From: Nemophila menziesii
Taxonomy: Eukaryota > Streptophyta > Magnoliopsida > Boraginales > Hydrophyllaceae
NCBI GenBank assembly: GCA_029959085.1
Contig: JARWIR010000002.1
Location: forward strand, 32,203,733-32,267,732
Direction of reading: 5' to 3'
Length of the DNA stretch: 64,000 bases
Each line of letters opens with the position of its first letter. Within the stretch, counting starts at the first letter, position 1. The notes beneath the pieces were generated by a model. That model was not told the origin of the DNA. It saw only the letters and a list, made by a program, of their open reading frames with translations, and made no database searches. Of this stretch, positions 1 through 12,638 are shown in pieces. Made by a program: the position numbers and the translations under genes.

Positions 1-430
1 TTTCCCAGTTCTCCGGTAATTGCTACCTAACCGATGTCATTGATCAGGTGGAGAAAGAACCAACCAAGGTTGTATCAACCTTAGGTTCGGAGGAGAGAGA
101 GCTAATAAAGAAACCACCTAATAAAGCTCCTCTGAATCTTGAAGGGGACCCCCACCTTGCCCACTTGAAGAGAACTAAGAAACGAGCTAAAAAGGTTCCG
201 AGTGAACGCACTAAAGAAAGAGAAAAGAAGGAGTTTAGGGTAGGCGAATAGGTCGCATTGAAAAATCCAACCATCCACGGAAGAACAAAAGCACGTGGAT
301 GGGACTATTCATGGTCACAAGGATAATTATTAAGAAGTTAGTAGGAGTGAAAGCCAAGGGATGCAAATTCTGAGTGGTAGATGTTAATAGCCTTACTCAC
401 TGTTGGGGAGGCTATGTCAGAAAGAAGTGA
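1..430 (+). pseudogene. Athila-like gag-pol C-terminal fragment (broken)
   Basis: The reading frame from about position 48 gives a Lys/Arg-rich linker ending in FRVGE. It matches the region just before the C-terminal tail of the intact 900-residue gag-protease ORF of element E (60376-63078). A TAG follows at 249-251. Matching residues then continue in another frame (TWMGLFMVTR, then KLVGVKAKGCKF), another stop follows, and the end is LTHCWGGYVRKK with TGA at 428-430. The fragment is therefore a decayed 3' end of a gag-pol-like gene with at least one frameshift and two stops. The WMGPF...HSLTHCWGGY block resembles the C-terminal tail of Ty3-type integrases. The 5' part lies outside the window. 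Confidence 0.75.
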
Positions 431-528
431 TTCTTAATGTAACCTATCGAGTTTAAGGACGTTAAACAAAATCCATTTAAGGGTGTAAACCCATTTGTAG
501 AATAGTTTATTTCTTGCGTAGTGTATAC
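431..528 (+). mobile_element. 3' flank of the fragment element, no gene
   Basis: This is AT-rich sequence after the gag-pol stop. It resembles the start of the non-coding region that follows gag-pol in the other elements (ACGTTAAACAAAA and similar). At about 528 it meets the inverted, truncated end of element A. No LTR is seen. Confidence 0.4.
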
Positions 529-577
529 TTTTCTTCACCTCCCTCTTGCTAGCTAATATTGTTGTTCTATTAGTCAT
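529..577 (-). pseudogene. Second ORF of element A, start only
   Basis: The complement of 575-577 is the ATG matching the start of the intact second ORF in element B (27206). The preceding TTGAGTTGGGGGTTAATTGA tract is the same in both elements. Only about 16 codons remain before the junction at about 528, so this is a stub left by a large deletion or rearrangement. Confidence 0.65.
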
Positions 578-1014
578 CCTCAATTAACCCCCAACTCAAA
601 GCTTTAGCAACCCTTGAAATTTGAACTTGTGAATTTTTTGTTGAACAAGCTTGATTTGGCTTAGGAAAGATGAATTGATGATGAATCTTTATATGGGTGA
701 GGTGGATTCTTGATGGATTGGCTTGGATTTAAGAAATTGTAGGATGAATTTTGAAAATTTGAGCTCTTGATTCTTCAATTTGATGGATTTGGTGAGAATT
801 GGGTGCTTGAATCTCTCTTGTAATGATGTGGAGAGAAGATTTGATGTGTTTTTCTTAATGATTGGGTAGTGTTTTGATGATTGGTGAAGGTTTTTATGAG
901 CTTCAATGGAGTTGGGAGAGTTTCGGAGAAGAGAAAGAGGCTTGAGGTTTTGTAAATTCGGAATAATAAGCTTTATACCTCTTTTATAACCTAAATCCCG
1001 TAACTTTCTCTCTC

Positions 1015-1285
1015 TATCGGCGCGGCGCCGTGCATGGGTGCGGTACATGGGTGCACCGCAGCTTCTGTAGCTCAAAAAAATTTCGCTTCGGCAAAATACA
1101 CGTGGTAGCACCCCGTGGCACGGGTTTTGGGTGCGGTACAGGGTCCGGTACACCGCAGCCAACGCTGTGATATTTTCTCGTCTCGGCATAAAACCCGCGG
1201 CATCTACTCGTGATACGGGTTTTTGTCCTCTGCGGTACACCGCGGCTGAGGTGTGGTATACCGCACCGATGGTGTATCCTTTCCG
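1015..1285 (-). repeat. CpG-rich palindrome cluster of element A (GCGGTACACCGC type)
   Basis: This is a GC-rich island in AT-rich surroundings. It holds several 12-bp near-palindromes of the form GCGGTAYACCGC: 1039-1050, 1048-1059, 1133-1144, 1145-1156, 1232-1243 and 1253-1264. The last two have centres 21 bp apart. The same block, in the opposite orientation, is in element B at 26478-26770, and the same motif is in the Copia-type solo LTR at 17912-18142. No coding role is apparent. Confidence 0.75.
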
Positions 1286-1494
1286 AATTTTTTTGTTTCT
1301 TCCCTAACTCGATTTCTCCAATACCTAAGAATCAAAAACACTAATACCTTTCTCAAATATGCAATATCAACTAAAAACAACTAAACTAAACATAAATTAA
1401 AAACGTAAAAGGCATAAAAACTAAAAAAACTACGGGTTGTCTCCCGTATAGCACTTTTGTTTAACGTCTTTCAAAGTTAGACGTGTTACCTCTA

Positions 1495-4333
1495 TCAAGA
1501 TTTGCGAATATAGCCTCCCCAACAACGAGTTAGGCTATGAACGTCAACTAATCTGCGCTTGATCCCAGTTTTGGGTCGAATTTCTATCACTTTGGCTGAA
1601 ACAACCTTAGTGACAATGAATGGTCCCATCCACGAGTCTTTGAAACTACGTGGCCTATTCTCGCGTTTGTGAGCTTTCCATACAACTTCATGGCCAACCC
1701 CAAACTCAATGTTTGGCTCAGTATCCACAGGCTTTAAGTGGATCTTCTCAGGAGGGACTTTGTGATGTGAAAGGCTGTGGATGATAGGAACGGTGGGATC
1801 TAACTTCCTTGGTTTATTACCCAAGACATAGAAGGTCTCGGATACGTTCTTTGCATGAAGGGTAATGGTCCCTTCTTGGAAGTTGATTACACTTTGACTT
1901 GTGGCCATGAAAGGCCGTCCAAGTATGATTGGAACCTGCTTATCTGCATCAAACTCAAGAATAACAAAGTCAGTAGATGTGGCGATATTACCAGCACGGA
2001 CTAAGACGTCCTCCACTGTTAACTGAGTTGTCAGCGAACTGCAACTTCACTGGAGTTTTCTCTGATTTCTGAAGTCCAAGACTCTCGAACACGGACTTAG
2101 GCATAAGATTCACACCAGAACCCACATCATACATCGCTTTCACTTTGAGCATACCATTTATTTGAATAGGAAGGTTAAAACTTCCCGGATCTTTAAGCTT
2201 TGTTGGTAGCTCTCATTCACTTCTTCTTGAAACCCTCAGGTTCTCTCTTGGGATCTCTACACTCGCTTCTTTCTCAGGAATAACTTGCGTAAAAACTTGT
2301 TGCGGTGTAAGTCCTTTCTTTGCAATCTCAAGCATTTGGGCGTTGATATTTTCAGGTGTATACGCCTCTACAAATGTCTTGAGTATAGTGTCATCCTTAG
2401 GATTTGTATCAGGAATAGTTGATGACACTGGTTGAACAATAGGTGGCGATTCCACCTTCTCTTCTTCTTTCTCTTCTTGCACAGCAGGTGCAACTTCATC
2501 TTCAACTTTTGAATTTAGCTTAGCTTGATAATCCATAACCGATCGTATTTCCTCTTGCATCTTCTTCAAAAATTGTATAAACTCGGCCTTTTCTTGATCG
2601 TCCTCCACATAAACCTCAGAACAGTCAGATTCCACGGGGCTAGACTTGGTTGGTTCTTCTTCGGTACTCGGAACTTCCACGGCACTAACTGCAGCATGCG
2701 GTACTTCCTTCTCTTCTTCAGTTTCAAGGCAAATAGCCTTACAAGCTTCGAACCCAACATTTTTATCACCTCCTTCGATTGCCTTCACTTCTTTCTGTTC
2801 CATTAAATTTGTTAGAACTTTGTTTAATTGTTCTACTTGAGTACCTAAAATCTGAAGTGCGGTATCTTGTCCTCGGACTTTCTCTTCCTGAGCGTTCATA
2901 TTCGTGGTTAAACGGTTCAAGATTTGTATTATTTGCTGATTGTCCATAGATCCTTCTTGAGGATACTGAGGTAAAGCTTTCTGATCTAACGCATTGGTAT
3001 AGGCATCTTGAACAGGTTGTTGAGGGGGAGCAGGTCTATTTTGATATTGATTTTGGTACTGACCTCTCGGTTGGAAAGAGTTGGTCTGGGGGCGCGGTGT
3101 ATAATGACCAGGATTAGCTGCCCCTTGTGGATTTGAATACTGCATACCCGGATGATTTCGGTTACCCCATTGATAGCCTCCTCGGTTGGATATGAAGTAA
3201 ACAGATTGTGGATTTGATTCGCACTCTTCCCATGTATGATTGTTAACCCCACATTGTTGACAACCTTGTGCTTCTTGTACTACGTTTGCTGCAGCTAAAT
3301 TCTTTTGCATCTCTAACTTCAGCTCTTTGATTTGATTTTCTAATGCGGATATTTGAGCTGAGTTCGCGGTTTCTGCATCTAAACGAAGCGTTCCTCGGGT
3401 CTTTGCTACAGGAGCTCGCGTTGAAGGCCAACTCCTTTCTTGTTCAATAATATTTTCCAAGATATCGGAAGCTTCATTATGATTCATGGACACGAAATTA
3501 CCCTTTCCAATGTTATCCACCTTCTCTCTACCTTTATCATTAAGACCTTCATAGAATATAGCAAGTTGTAGAGCGAGTGTATAACCATGGAGAGGACATC
3601 TAGCTAATTTATGTTGAAACCTTGTCCATGACTCTCCTACTGTTTCTCCATCTTCTTGACAAAATCTTGCAAGCTCAGTTTGATCTTTGAGTCTCATGCT
3701 CTTCGGATAAAAACGGTTAAAGAACGCGGCGTGAAGTTCTGTCCAAGAATTAATTGTTCCAGGTGGTTGTCTTTCTAGCCAATCGCTAGCTCTACCGGTC
3801 AAGAAGAACGAAAAGATATGACAATACAGTCGCTCGCGTGTAATGCCAGGAGTAATATAGGCATCACAAATCTGCATGAACTTCTGAATCGATCTTACCG
3901 GATCTTGAATTGCTGTACCACTGTAGAGTCCAAAACTTTGGAATTGACTAAGCATACCCGGATCGGGTCTAAATTTGATATTCTGGATCTCTGGAGGACG
4001 GTAACCGATTGGTTGAACATGGAACGGTACATGAAGACCAGGGAGGTCTTGCTGTACTCGATTCTGTTGATTAACGTTATTCTGCCCATTACCTCCTCCT
4101 AAAGGATGTTGTTGTTGTCCTTGTATACCAGGTGGATCCTGTTGTTGTATCCCAGGTGGATCCTGCTGTGGTCCACCAGGTGGAATTAATTGGGGTCCTC
4201 CCGGTGGGACTCCAAGTGGTGGATTTAGTTGGGCTGCCATTGCTCTTCTTAAGGCTCTTTTCTCACGAACTCGTATGTTGTAAGGTCTGAAGCTCCTCTC
4301 AGGCTCCGATAAAGGAGGCCAAGAATTAAACAC
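1495..4333 (-). pseudogene. Gag-protease polyprotein of element A (stop and frameshift)
   Basis: Structural protein gene. Gag forms the cytoplasmic particle and the aspartic protease cleaves it. The first segment (4333-2213, about 700 codons) has a Pro/Gly/Gln-rich N-terminus and a retrotransposon Gag domain (about residues 110-290, with DPVRSIQKFMQICDAYI and FFNRFYP). It continues with a CX2CX4HX4C zinc knuckle (CQQCGVNNHTWEEC, about 360) and an acidic Glu/Lys-rich linker. A TGA at 2213-2215 interrupts RRSE|ELPTK. The protease follows with its active-site Asp intact (MYDVGSGVNLMP, near 2130). A short deletion near 2025 shifts the frame into the last segment (2016-1495: ILGRPFMATSQ, then WMGPF...HSLTRCWGGYIRKS). 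The frame opens at a GTG, so the first usable ATG is at 4240. It has no RT, RNase H or integrase core. Confidence 0.88.
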
Positions 4334-4465
4334 TGTGAAACCTGAAAAAGACTAAAGCAAACCACAAGCGTAAATCCGGAAAAATAAAAACTAAAAACTG
4401 AAAAATAAAAACTAATTAAAAACTACTACTCGAAATAGATAACCCACACGCTAACGAGACACAAG

Positions 4466-4483
4466 TCCCCGACAGCGGCGCCA
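4466..4483 (-). other. Primer-binding site (tRNA-Asp type), element A
   Basis: The minus strand reads TGGCGCCGCTGTCGGGGA, six bases inside the LTR end. It matches the 3' end of plant tRNA-Asp (TGGCGCCGTTGCCGGGGA) with two differences. This primer is usual in the Athila/Tat branch of Ty3-type elements. Element B has the same variant. Confidence 0.85.
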
Positions 4484-4489
4484 AAAACT

Positions 4490-6027
4490 TGGTGTCGCCT
4501 TGGGTGTTATAAAATTAATACAAATAAAGGTCAAGAAAACTACGCACTCTCACCCTAGACATGCACAGTACTTCAAGTATTACAGGACGTATGCAAGTTT
4601 TAGTTGATAAGTTGAGTTCGTTCTCAGGGACTTAAGTGTGTTAATCACGTGGGTAGAAATAACGAGTAAAAGTAAATAATTAAAAGACAATAAATTAAAG
4701 AGAGTAAATTCGAAAATAGCAAATTAAACTAAGAAAATAAAGACAATAAAATAAAATACTAAGAATATGAGTTGAGAGATGTAGCTTAGGTTTTGCTAGT
4801 ATGCACTAATACTTCTAATTCTTTCTATTAGATCTAGCTTTTAAGGGAGAATATTAGCTCTTGTATACTTAGTCAGGATTCTAAATTTCCATACCTTAGA
4901 CCTTGAGAGCGACTAAGGGGGCTACGGCACAACCAAGAAGCTGTTTCAAATAGGGTTATCAAACGCTACTAAGGCCCTAAGCAAACAATTCATTCAATTG
5001 GTGATATGGTTATTAAAACAAACCCTAATGACTATCTAATTAGAATCAGTTTTGTCAGGACTAATATCGGACACTAGACGTTATGTGGTGTTTCAATAAT
5101 TAGACACCCATCTAAGGTGATCATCTAACTACTCTTAAGGTAATCCTAAACGTTGCGCACCGCAAGGAAAACAGTCATTAAATCAAAACACATAAACAAA
5201 TATAAGAGTAAGCAACTAATATCAATTTAAAACATGTAATTCCCAAAGAAACTTAGATAGAAAGAAATTAGAATTCATAGATTATACATGATGCAAAACC
5301 CAAGCTATGGGAGGTTTAGTTCATACCTGCTCGAAACAAACTAAAAGAAATTAAAAAATACATCATCTTGCTCTCTACAATAAACTGGAAGAATAAAACG
5401 TTAAGAACTAATTACTATGAGGCAAGGATGATTTACAAGTGATATAAAGGTGTATTTATAGGTGTTTAGAAGACCTAATTCGTTTTCTTGAGGGAGAGGT
5501 TAAGTAGTGGACTCCAAGCCCAACTCAAATTCGTATGGAAATAAAGATAAATTCTGCTGACTTGTCTTGAGCATATCTTCTTCGTTATTGGTCGGTTTTT
5601 GCTCCACAATATACCAAAAGAATCCTTAGCGAATTATCTACATCCATATGAAAGGAATTTACCTTAATCGGCTTCCGTTTGGAGTTATCACCACTTCTCT
5701 AGGCGTTGCTGCAGAAATTCAGATTTAGGCAGCTTTTCCTTTTCCATATTTTAAGCTTTTGTTTCCTTATCTCCAATTACCATGCTAATCTCTTTCCATA
5801 TCTTGTAGTCTTTGACTTGGACTCTAATTAATCTCCATAATTATCTTTAAAGCTACACACTAAATAAACAATTAAACTCAATATGCTCTAAAAATAATAA
5901 TTCACTAAATCAAGACTCAAAATAGGAAAATGCACTATTTCTCAAGAAAATTGACTATTATGACTTCTAAATCACTAAAAATGATGTCTCATCCTAATAT
6001 AAATCTATCACAAATGAGGAGACATCA
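4490..6027 (-). repeat. 5' LTR of element A
   Basis: The LTR is 1538 bp. On the minus strand it begins TGATGTCTCC (6027) and ends GGCGACACCA (4490), so the termini are imperfect inverted repeats of the TG...CA kind. It matches the LTR of element B (30219-31756) over its whole length. The flank to its right (GCACC...) belongs to an older, related LTR. Confidence 0.88.
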
Positions 6028-6929
6028 GCACCGCAAGAACTACAGACAATATATCAAAGCACATAAAAACAGAGTTATCACTACTAATTTCAATTAAATG
6101 TAAAAGGACATTTAAAATTAAAATGGATATAAAACAAGTCTAAGGTTCATACCCATATGCTAATCTCAAGCTAAATAGAATTAGTTCATACTAGAGAATG
6201 AAAGAAAATAAATTACAAAGGTGAAGGGTTGGAATGGCATGAACAGCTTCCAACTCTTTCTTGTCTTCTTGTCTTCATGCACGGTTGCACATGATGATTT
6301 CTTGGTGTAATATTGATTGAGGACTAAGCAAGGATTGCAAGAAAGATCTATCTAAGGTAGGAAAGGATATTTAGGTCTTTGGTAAAAATATGGAGTACTC
6401 CCCAAGTTAAGGAATCCTAATCTTACCAAAATTCGTATTTCTAAATTGTAGGACAAGATAAACCTTTGCAGATTTTGTTTTGGTCATATCTCCTTCGTTA
6501 CTTATAGGATTTCAGTGTACAACCAGTCAAAACCACCACGATAAAAAGATCTGTCAGTTGGTTGAAATGATCCTCCAAATTCGTGACTGACTTTCTGTAG
6601 CAATTCAATTAGTGAACGTTTTTCCAGCATGGCAGATTCTTTACTTTCCAAATATATCCAAACTTTTCCTTTTTGACTTTGACTAAGGATTTCCTTTACT
6701 TTTCTACTTCAAATCAGTTTCCATAGGTGCACTAGCTTCCATATACCTAAGTGCTACACAAATAACACAAAAATTACGCGCAAAAGCTCACAAAATAGCA
6801 AAACACCTAAAACTAGACAAGAAAGTGCAAAGTACGAATAAATGGGGGGAAATCCCAAAATTAAGTACTAAATACCCCTAAAATGATGTATCAAGTATAG
6901 ATTAATATATCACAAATATGGAGGCATCA
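6028..6929 (-). repeat. Older LTR remnant interrupted by element A
   Basis: On the minus strand this starts at 6929 with TGATGCCTCC, a typical LTR terminus of this window, and runs through LTR-like AT-rich sequence until element A cuts it at 6028. The sequence at the cut resembles an internal stretch of the A LTR (around 5155), so the target was a related LTR. The rest is not in the window. Confidence 0.6.
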
Positions 6930-8706
6930 CATTAGAAGACAAAAAGAAGAGAAACGTCATAAGGACGAACAAGAAATTACTTGGGACAACAATGAAATAC
7001 AACCAATCCTCATCGATGGACCGGGTGAGAAGAAATCAAAGCCTGCGGTGCCAATACAACAACACAGGTATAACATGAGAAAGAAAGTTTCAGTCATAGA
7101 AAAGTTAAAAATCAAATTCTTCCTCAACTCAGCAAAAAGGTATGGATAGTTTTGCAAATCATGAGACACTTTCTGATCGCGAGTTCGAGGAGATGCGCGA
7201 TGGCCATGTAACATTTTCTAAACCCTCTCCCTAAGTGCTTATATGTCTTAGTGTATAATATTTAATGTTTACTGCATTTTTTCGATTCATGGGTATACGA
7301 CTCGGTTTTGATTTGGGTTGGGGTACTCGTTGTCCTCATCCCCGTTTATGTGTTTACGTGCTTTCAGAAAAAATCATAATATTAAAAAAAAATAGGATAA
7401 GGATGATGTAGGATATAGTGGATGTACTTATTAAGCATAAGTCTAGCAAGTTAATGATAGTATATAATGTGAATTTGAATGATATCACAATGCGCTTAGT
7501 ATAATTGCATGAAAACATTGGATAAAGGATATAATAGATTAATGAGCCATGCGTAGAAGTGACAAGTTGAATCTTAGGGAGTCGTGAGCGGTATGTAGAA
7601 AGTGAGGTCTGAACTAGTTGATAACCCGCCTAGTCTAGGAACTAATAGTGAAACGATAGCGAGACCTAGTAGTTAAGAAAATGAATAAGGCGGTTCTTTA
7701 ATAGCCACTTGAAGCCTTTAGCTTTCTAACCCATTTATAATTGAATATTTATCCATATTAGCCCCCTTTAGAGCTTGTAGACTTCTTTTGTTGCCACGTT
7801 ATAAGCCATATCCCTTAGTTTATAGGACTTTTCCATATGATCCGCACTTGAGTCGCAACCCTGGTACTTGTTGTCTCTAGGGCTTGAGTTTGGGATGGGG
7901 GGTCCGTTTAATTGGGAAGATACATTGGGTAGGACTTTTATGCATTTATTTGTGCGTGATATTGATGATGTATTATTTGTAACCCTTTTTCAGGGTCTTT
8001 GAAAAAAAAGATGGAAATAAGAGACATGACAACTCACATCACAACGAGTGTCGTGGATATTTTACAAACAAAAAAATTAAAATGAATAAAGTGACTAATT
8101 GAAAATAAAGTAACTGGCAAAGTGGGAAGTGTTTTTAAATCGTCATAAGGTGTTATTGGGTTAATTGGGGATGCTACTCAAGAGCATTAAATTGGGTTAA
8201 GTGAGAAAGTCTTTGAGTGTAAACTCAATCTCTAGGGCGGTGTGTTGATGGTTAATGAGGAGAGGGCCAAAAGCTCACTTTTCATTATCACAGATATACA
8301 TACCATACCATCCCTAAGCCTACGTTATAACTGAAAAGACCTTAGGATTTTTAGCTACAGGGTTGAGTGAAAGATGATCAATTAGGTAATATCTAGGTGT
8401 ACCATTAGATGCTAAAGAAGACCAATGAACACCCTATAGCCGCCAAAACGAACTAAGTGAAAACTGCTACTTCTTGCATTGCAAAATTAATTTGATCTCG
8501 AGTTTAGGAAGTGTTAATTGTATTTACACTATTTGTATTGTGTATTAATTCTTGTACATCACTATATGAAACTTGTTAAGATAGCTGCTTTGAGTTCGTT
8601 TATTATTATCTTCTTCTTCTTCTTCTTCTTACTTAACCTGTTTAAGATTTCCCACTAGTCTTTAGTTTTACTTTGTTGGGACGACAAACCTTTGAGTTGG
8701 GGGTCT
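6930..8706 (+). mobile_element. Element G: 3' internal region
   Basis: The end of a degenerate second ORF is visible: a short frame ends SDREFEEMRDGHVTFSKPSP with a stop near 7233. Next come a decayed copy of the hairpin/polypurine module (near 7285-7330) and long non-coding sequence collinear with elements B, C, E and F, including repeated GAGTTTGGGG tracts. At 8670-8706 lie a hairpin (TTTGTTG-GGA-CGACAAA, one G.T pair) and the polypurine tract TTTGAGTTGGGGGTCT. Gag-protease and the 5' LTR are absent, so this is a truncated element. Confidence 0.6.
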
Positions 8707-10361
8707 TGATGTGTCCCTATTTGTGATAAATAAATCCCCTTACGAGACATCATTTAAAGTTTAAATTGGACTTAGTTAACTGATTAAGAGTCGTATTTTG
8801 ACATAATGCACTTTCTTCATTCATTTTAGTACTATTTGCATTTTAGAGCTTTTGTGCGGTAATTTGTTTGTTTAGTGTGAAGTTCTTAGGTACATTTATG
8901 ATATAAGTCATCAAGATGAATAAAAGAAGTAAATATTCAAGTCCAAAACCAAGAAAAGGCGTTAAAGAAGCAAAAGAATGCAATTTAGCAGAGGTGGAAA
9001 TGTTGTAGAAACCGGAAAGCCGTCACTTATATCCCTTCCTATCCGAATCAGTTCAGATTCAGACTTAGTGGATCAAATTAAAAAGATGGGCCTTGAAGTC
9101 AGAGAAATTTGAGAAGTGGAATCAGCGGATTCAGACTTACGATGAAAAAGTTATGGCCAGACTTCTGAAGTGGTGCAGTACAATTTCAAATTATTTAAAA
9201 TTGGTTGGGCCTTATGGACTCTCCAAAAGGTCCCATATGACCTAAAAATGACCTAGAACTCTATAAAAAAATTTTAGTAGCTGAGAAACACACACAAATC
9301 ATATCAGAGGGAAGCTAATACGCCCAAAAGCTAAGAAAGAGAAGGAGGAAGGTCTTACACCAACAACTCCAATTCCTAATCATTCAAAGCCTGATTCATC
9401 GTTTATCTAAGAGTAATTTATTTTTATTTTTAGGATTAATTATAAATTTCTTAGTTTTAGTAATTTCTTTCTAGTATTTTAATATGAGCTAAGTTATTGT
9501 GTGCTTGAGAATTGCATAGTGTATGAATCTAAGTTAATTGATTCATGTTTTCAGTGTTTGGGATATTTTCAGTATTTGAATAAATAGTCTTAAATTCTCG
9601 TTGTTTATATCTTTATGCCTGAAAGCTATTCATGCCCTAATCAAGTATAGGATAGTAATAGTAATTAGATTGTCGCCTGAGAGGGGGATTTGATAATTAC
9701 AGACTTAGGATATAAGCGCTTGTTATGAGTCAATGAGCCGAGAGGCCTAGACTAACCAGGTAGTAAATAGGGTAAGAACAAAATCGTCCAAGATCAACTA
9801 GGGTTACCCGAGAGGGGTCACTACAGGTGGAGGACTGCGTCCTACTCACCCGGGAGGGGTTAGGAAGATACTAGAATCCCAACTAGCGTAGAATGGACAA
9901 TTTGGCCTTATGTCTAGAAACATCTAATTAAGAAACTTATGGGATTACCAACAAGGATCAAGCACTACTCTCTCATATTACTCTACGCTTCGTAGTTAGT
10001 TTGCATTTAAGTCTTAGCTATTTAATCTTTCCATCCTTAGTCATTTAATTCTGTCTTTACTTATTTTGTATATGGTTAATCTTAAGAAAAACAAACAAAT
10101 ATTCATAATGTATTTTATTGTCTTTACAACTAAGCCACGATTCTCTAAACACAAATTATTGTAACTCTATTAGTCCCTGAGAACGAAACTCTTTTACTTA
10201 CTCATTCATATTACTTGTCAACGAACCCCGTACACTTGCGGGTGATTAAAGTCCTTTTTACACATTATTTATCATTCTTACAGAACCGAGACTTATCCTC
10301 TTTCTTTGGAATACAATGGTTTCCATTGGTGATGATACGTGTCATTAAGGGTTTGACACCA
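8707..10361 (+). repeat. 3' LTR of element G
   Basis: The LTR is 1655 bp, starts TGATGTGTCC and ends TTTGACACCA. It lies directly after a polypurine tract and no primer site follows, so it is a 3' LTR. It holds four dispersed CCGAGAGGGG-like motifs at about 9675, 9737, 9807 and 9848. These sit in the same relative places as the CCGACAGGGG motifs of C and the CCTGACGGGG motifs of E and F. Confidence 0.78.
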
Positions 10362-10394
10362 TGACAAAGGCCCTTTCAGGGCATCAGGGCATCA

Positions 10395-10896
10395 GTACAA
10401 CCATGAACAAAATGTTATTTGTCTCTTCTAAAGCTACCTACTCGTTCACCTGACTCACGTCCTGCTTTCTTAGACGAAGTACCATCACTTGTACGGACTA
10501 GACCAACCAAACCATCAGAAGAACAATGTCTTTTCTCATCGCTTTCCATGAAGAAGTAGATGGATCATCTAGGTCGTCTATAGTCTAGATACATCTTGCT
10601 CTGCCTTTAACCGGGTCAACGATTAACCAGTCACCATAATAGAACTTAGTAGGAGCTCTATACCTCCTTGCTCCAAACTTGTACAAGTCACACTCACCGG
10701 CAGTGTGACTTAGAAGACCACAAAAGTAAGAACTTACTTAACTTGCAGCAGACCCTTATCTCATCTTTGGGAAGTGATAGACTATAAACCTTGAACATAT
10801 GAGCTAGGGGAGTTGTCACTTTCCAAAGAACTCTCACTTGGAGAAGCTTCACAATTTCATTGGCTTCTTCTATATCATAAGCAAGGAGATGGCAGT
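10395..10896 (-). pseudogene. LINE ORF1-like (CCHC zinc knuckle) fragment, degenerate
   Basis: On the minus strand, pieces of coding sequence appear in more than one frame: EANEIVKLLQVRVLWKVT, then CGLLSHTAGECDLYKFGAR ending ...GDWLIVDPVKGRARC, then DDLDDPSTSSWKAM, and finally SSKKAGRESGERVGSFRRDK with a stop near 10400. The CGLLSHTAGEC part resembles the CCHC zinc knuckle found in ORF1/Gag proteins of plant L1-type LINEs (DUF4283/zf-CCHC_4 style). Several stops and frameshifts make it a relic. It fills the gap between the LTR of G and the first LTR of C. The family call is by motif likeness only. Confidence 0.45.
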
Positions 10897-12492
10897 TGAT
10901 GTCTCCCGTTTTGTTCTAATATTAGCCATTAGGAGACATCATTTTAGGTGATTAACTGATTTATTTGATATACTTTTAAGCTTATTTGAGTATATTGCGT
11001 TTTTTTCCCCTTGGATTTGTATTATTTGCATTTTAGAGCTTTTGTGCGTTAATTTGTTTGTTTTTAGTCTAAAGTTCTTAGGTCCATGGATTAGGTGGAG
11101 CACCAATATAAGGAGGAGAAATGGGAATTAAAGTCATAGATCATGTGTAGAATTCAAAGGCGAGAAAAGTTGATTCGAAGAATTTATTAGATGAGAATGA
11201 AATCTGGAAGACTGTTACAAATCATTGTTCTTTAGCCACTTAGCCACTTATTCAGCCTTAGAGTCGTGAAATAAGGAATTTGCATCTTTGAGTCATGAAG
11301 ATTTTACAAGTTGAACGAAGTGATTCCGAGTTAGGACGCAAAAGTTACAGTTGTTTTAGTAACAGTTGTACATCAGTTATGGGATTTCATATAAGGATTG
11401 GGCTTTTATTTCATTTAACCTATTTCCTTTAAAGAGTGGAGCCCAATCCATTTTTCCCATCTTATATCAGCCTTAGACTTCATTTTGTATAGACAACTCA
11501 GATTATACAAGTCAGAACGCCAGAGAAGAAGCCAGAAGCAAAAGGAGAGAAGAAACTGAAGCTGGAGAATCCCAATTCTTCCATCAACAGTCAAAATCAA
11601 TCCTTTAATTAGGTAGGTTACCCATTTCATTTTTGTAATTGAACATGAGTATCTTATCTTTTAATTCAGTTTTTCATTACATTATGATCTAAACACATTA
11701 GTTCTTTAGAATCTCAATAAAGGGGATGAACCCTAATTAATATCTTTATTGTTTCTGAATTTGGGATTTCCGTAATTTAAACTGAAATAGGTATTTTATA
11801 TTGGTTGTTATTTTTTTGTTATTTACTAATTCTTTTCGGTACAACTAGAATTAGGTATTAGTATTTGGGCTATTCACTTTAAGTGGCAAAAGTGATCATC
11901 CGACTGGTGGTTCGAATACGAAACTAGGTAATAACCGTGTAAGGTTCGTTATTGACCGACAGGCTTGACTAGTTACATAGCCAATGAGGTAAGATCTTCA
12001 CATCTAAAGAGGCATATTCGGCCGATAGGTGTTTATAGCACTTTAGGATAGCTCCTAGGTCCACCCGACAGGGGGATAGGAGATATTAGAATCCCGACTA
12101 GTATTAAAATACCGGTTCTACCTTTAAACAGAAAGTTGATTAAATTGATTAGGCGAAACCCTTGCGAGACTCAAGTACACCTTATCATCCTTGCGTCCAC
12201 TCATTTCTTACTTTATGTGCATTTAATTTACTTGCGTCCAATTCCTTGCTTTAATTTAGTACTTTAATTAGTTGCGTCTTAGTTTATAAACAAAACCGAA
12301 ACGAATATTTTATCATTTATTTTCTTGTCATATAACAACTATCATCACTTATTGCATAACATCATTAGTCATATCCATCTGTCCCTGAGATCGAAAATCG
12401 GTTTATCGGATATTACTTGGACGACCCGTACACTTGCGGTTCGTGTCCCTCATTTTTAGGGGTGTTATTTTATAACACACTAGGAGACACCA
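10897..12492 (+). repeat. 5' LTR of element C
   Basis: The LTR is 1596 bp, starts TGATGTCTCC and ends GGAGACACCA, with the primer site six bases beyond. It holds four dispersed CCGACAGG-like motifs near 11899, 11956, 12021 and 12064. It matches 21184-22771 over its length with scattered differences. Confidence 0.87.
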
Positions 12493-12498
12493 AGTTTT

Positions 12499-12514
12499 TG
12501 GCGCCGTTGCCGAG
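12499..12514 (+). other. Primer-binding site (tRNA-Asp type), element C
   Basis: TGGCGCCGTTGCCGAG matches the Athila/Tat tRNA-Asp primer site for 15 of 16 bases, then diverges. Confidence 0.82.
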
Positions 12515-12638
12515 TACAGTAGTGTGTGACCACGGTGTTTCCCGTAAGTGATTTAGTTGTTATTTTTATTTTTATTTTATTTTTCGGTTTTACGCTATTC
12601 TTTGTTTTTTATCTTCTCAGGTTTTACAGGTTTGGTGT

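Larger units (their letters stand above)
529..6027 (-). mobile_element. Element A: non-autonomous Athila/Tat-like LTR retrotransposon, 3'-truncated
   Basis: Reading leftwards on the minus strand: 5' LTR (6027-4490), tRNA-Asp-type primer site (4483-4466), gag-protease (4333-1495), CpG-rich palindrome block (about 1285-1015), and the first codons of a second ORF (577-529), where it is cut off. The 3' LTR is missing. It is a sister of element B: both LTRs are 1538 bp by my boundaries and the proteins are nearly identical. There is no reverse transcriptase or integrase core. The right LTR end sits inside an older LTR (6028-6929), which marks A as the later insertion. Confidence 0.85.
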
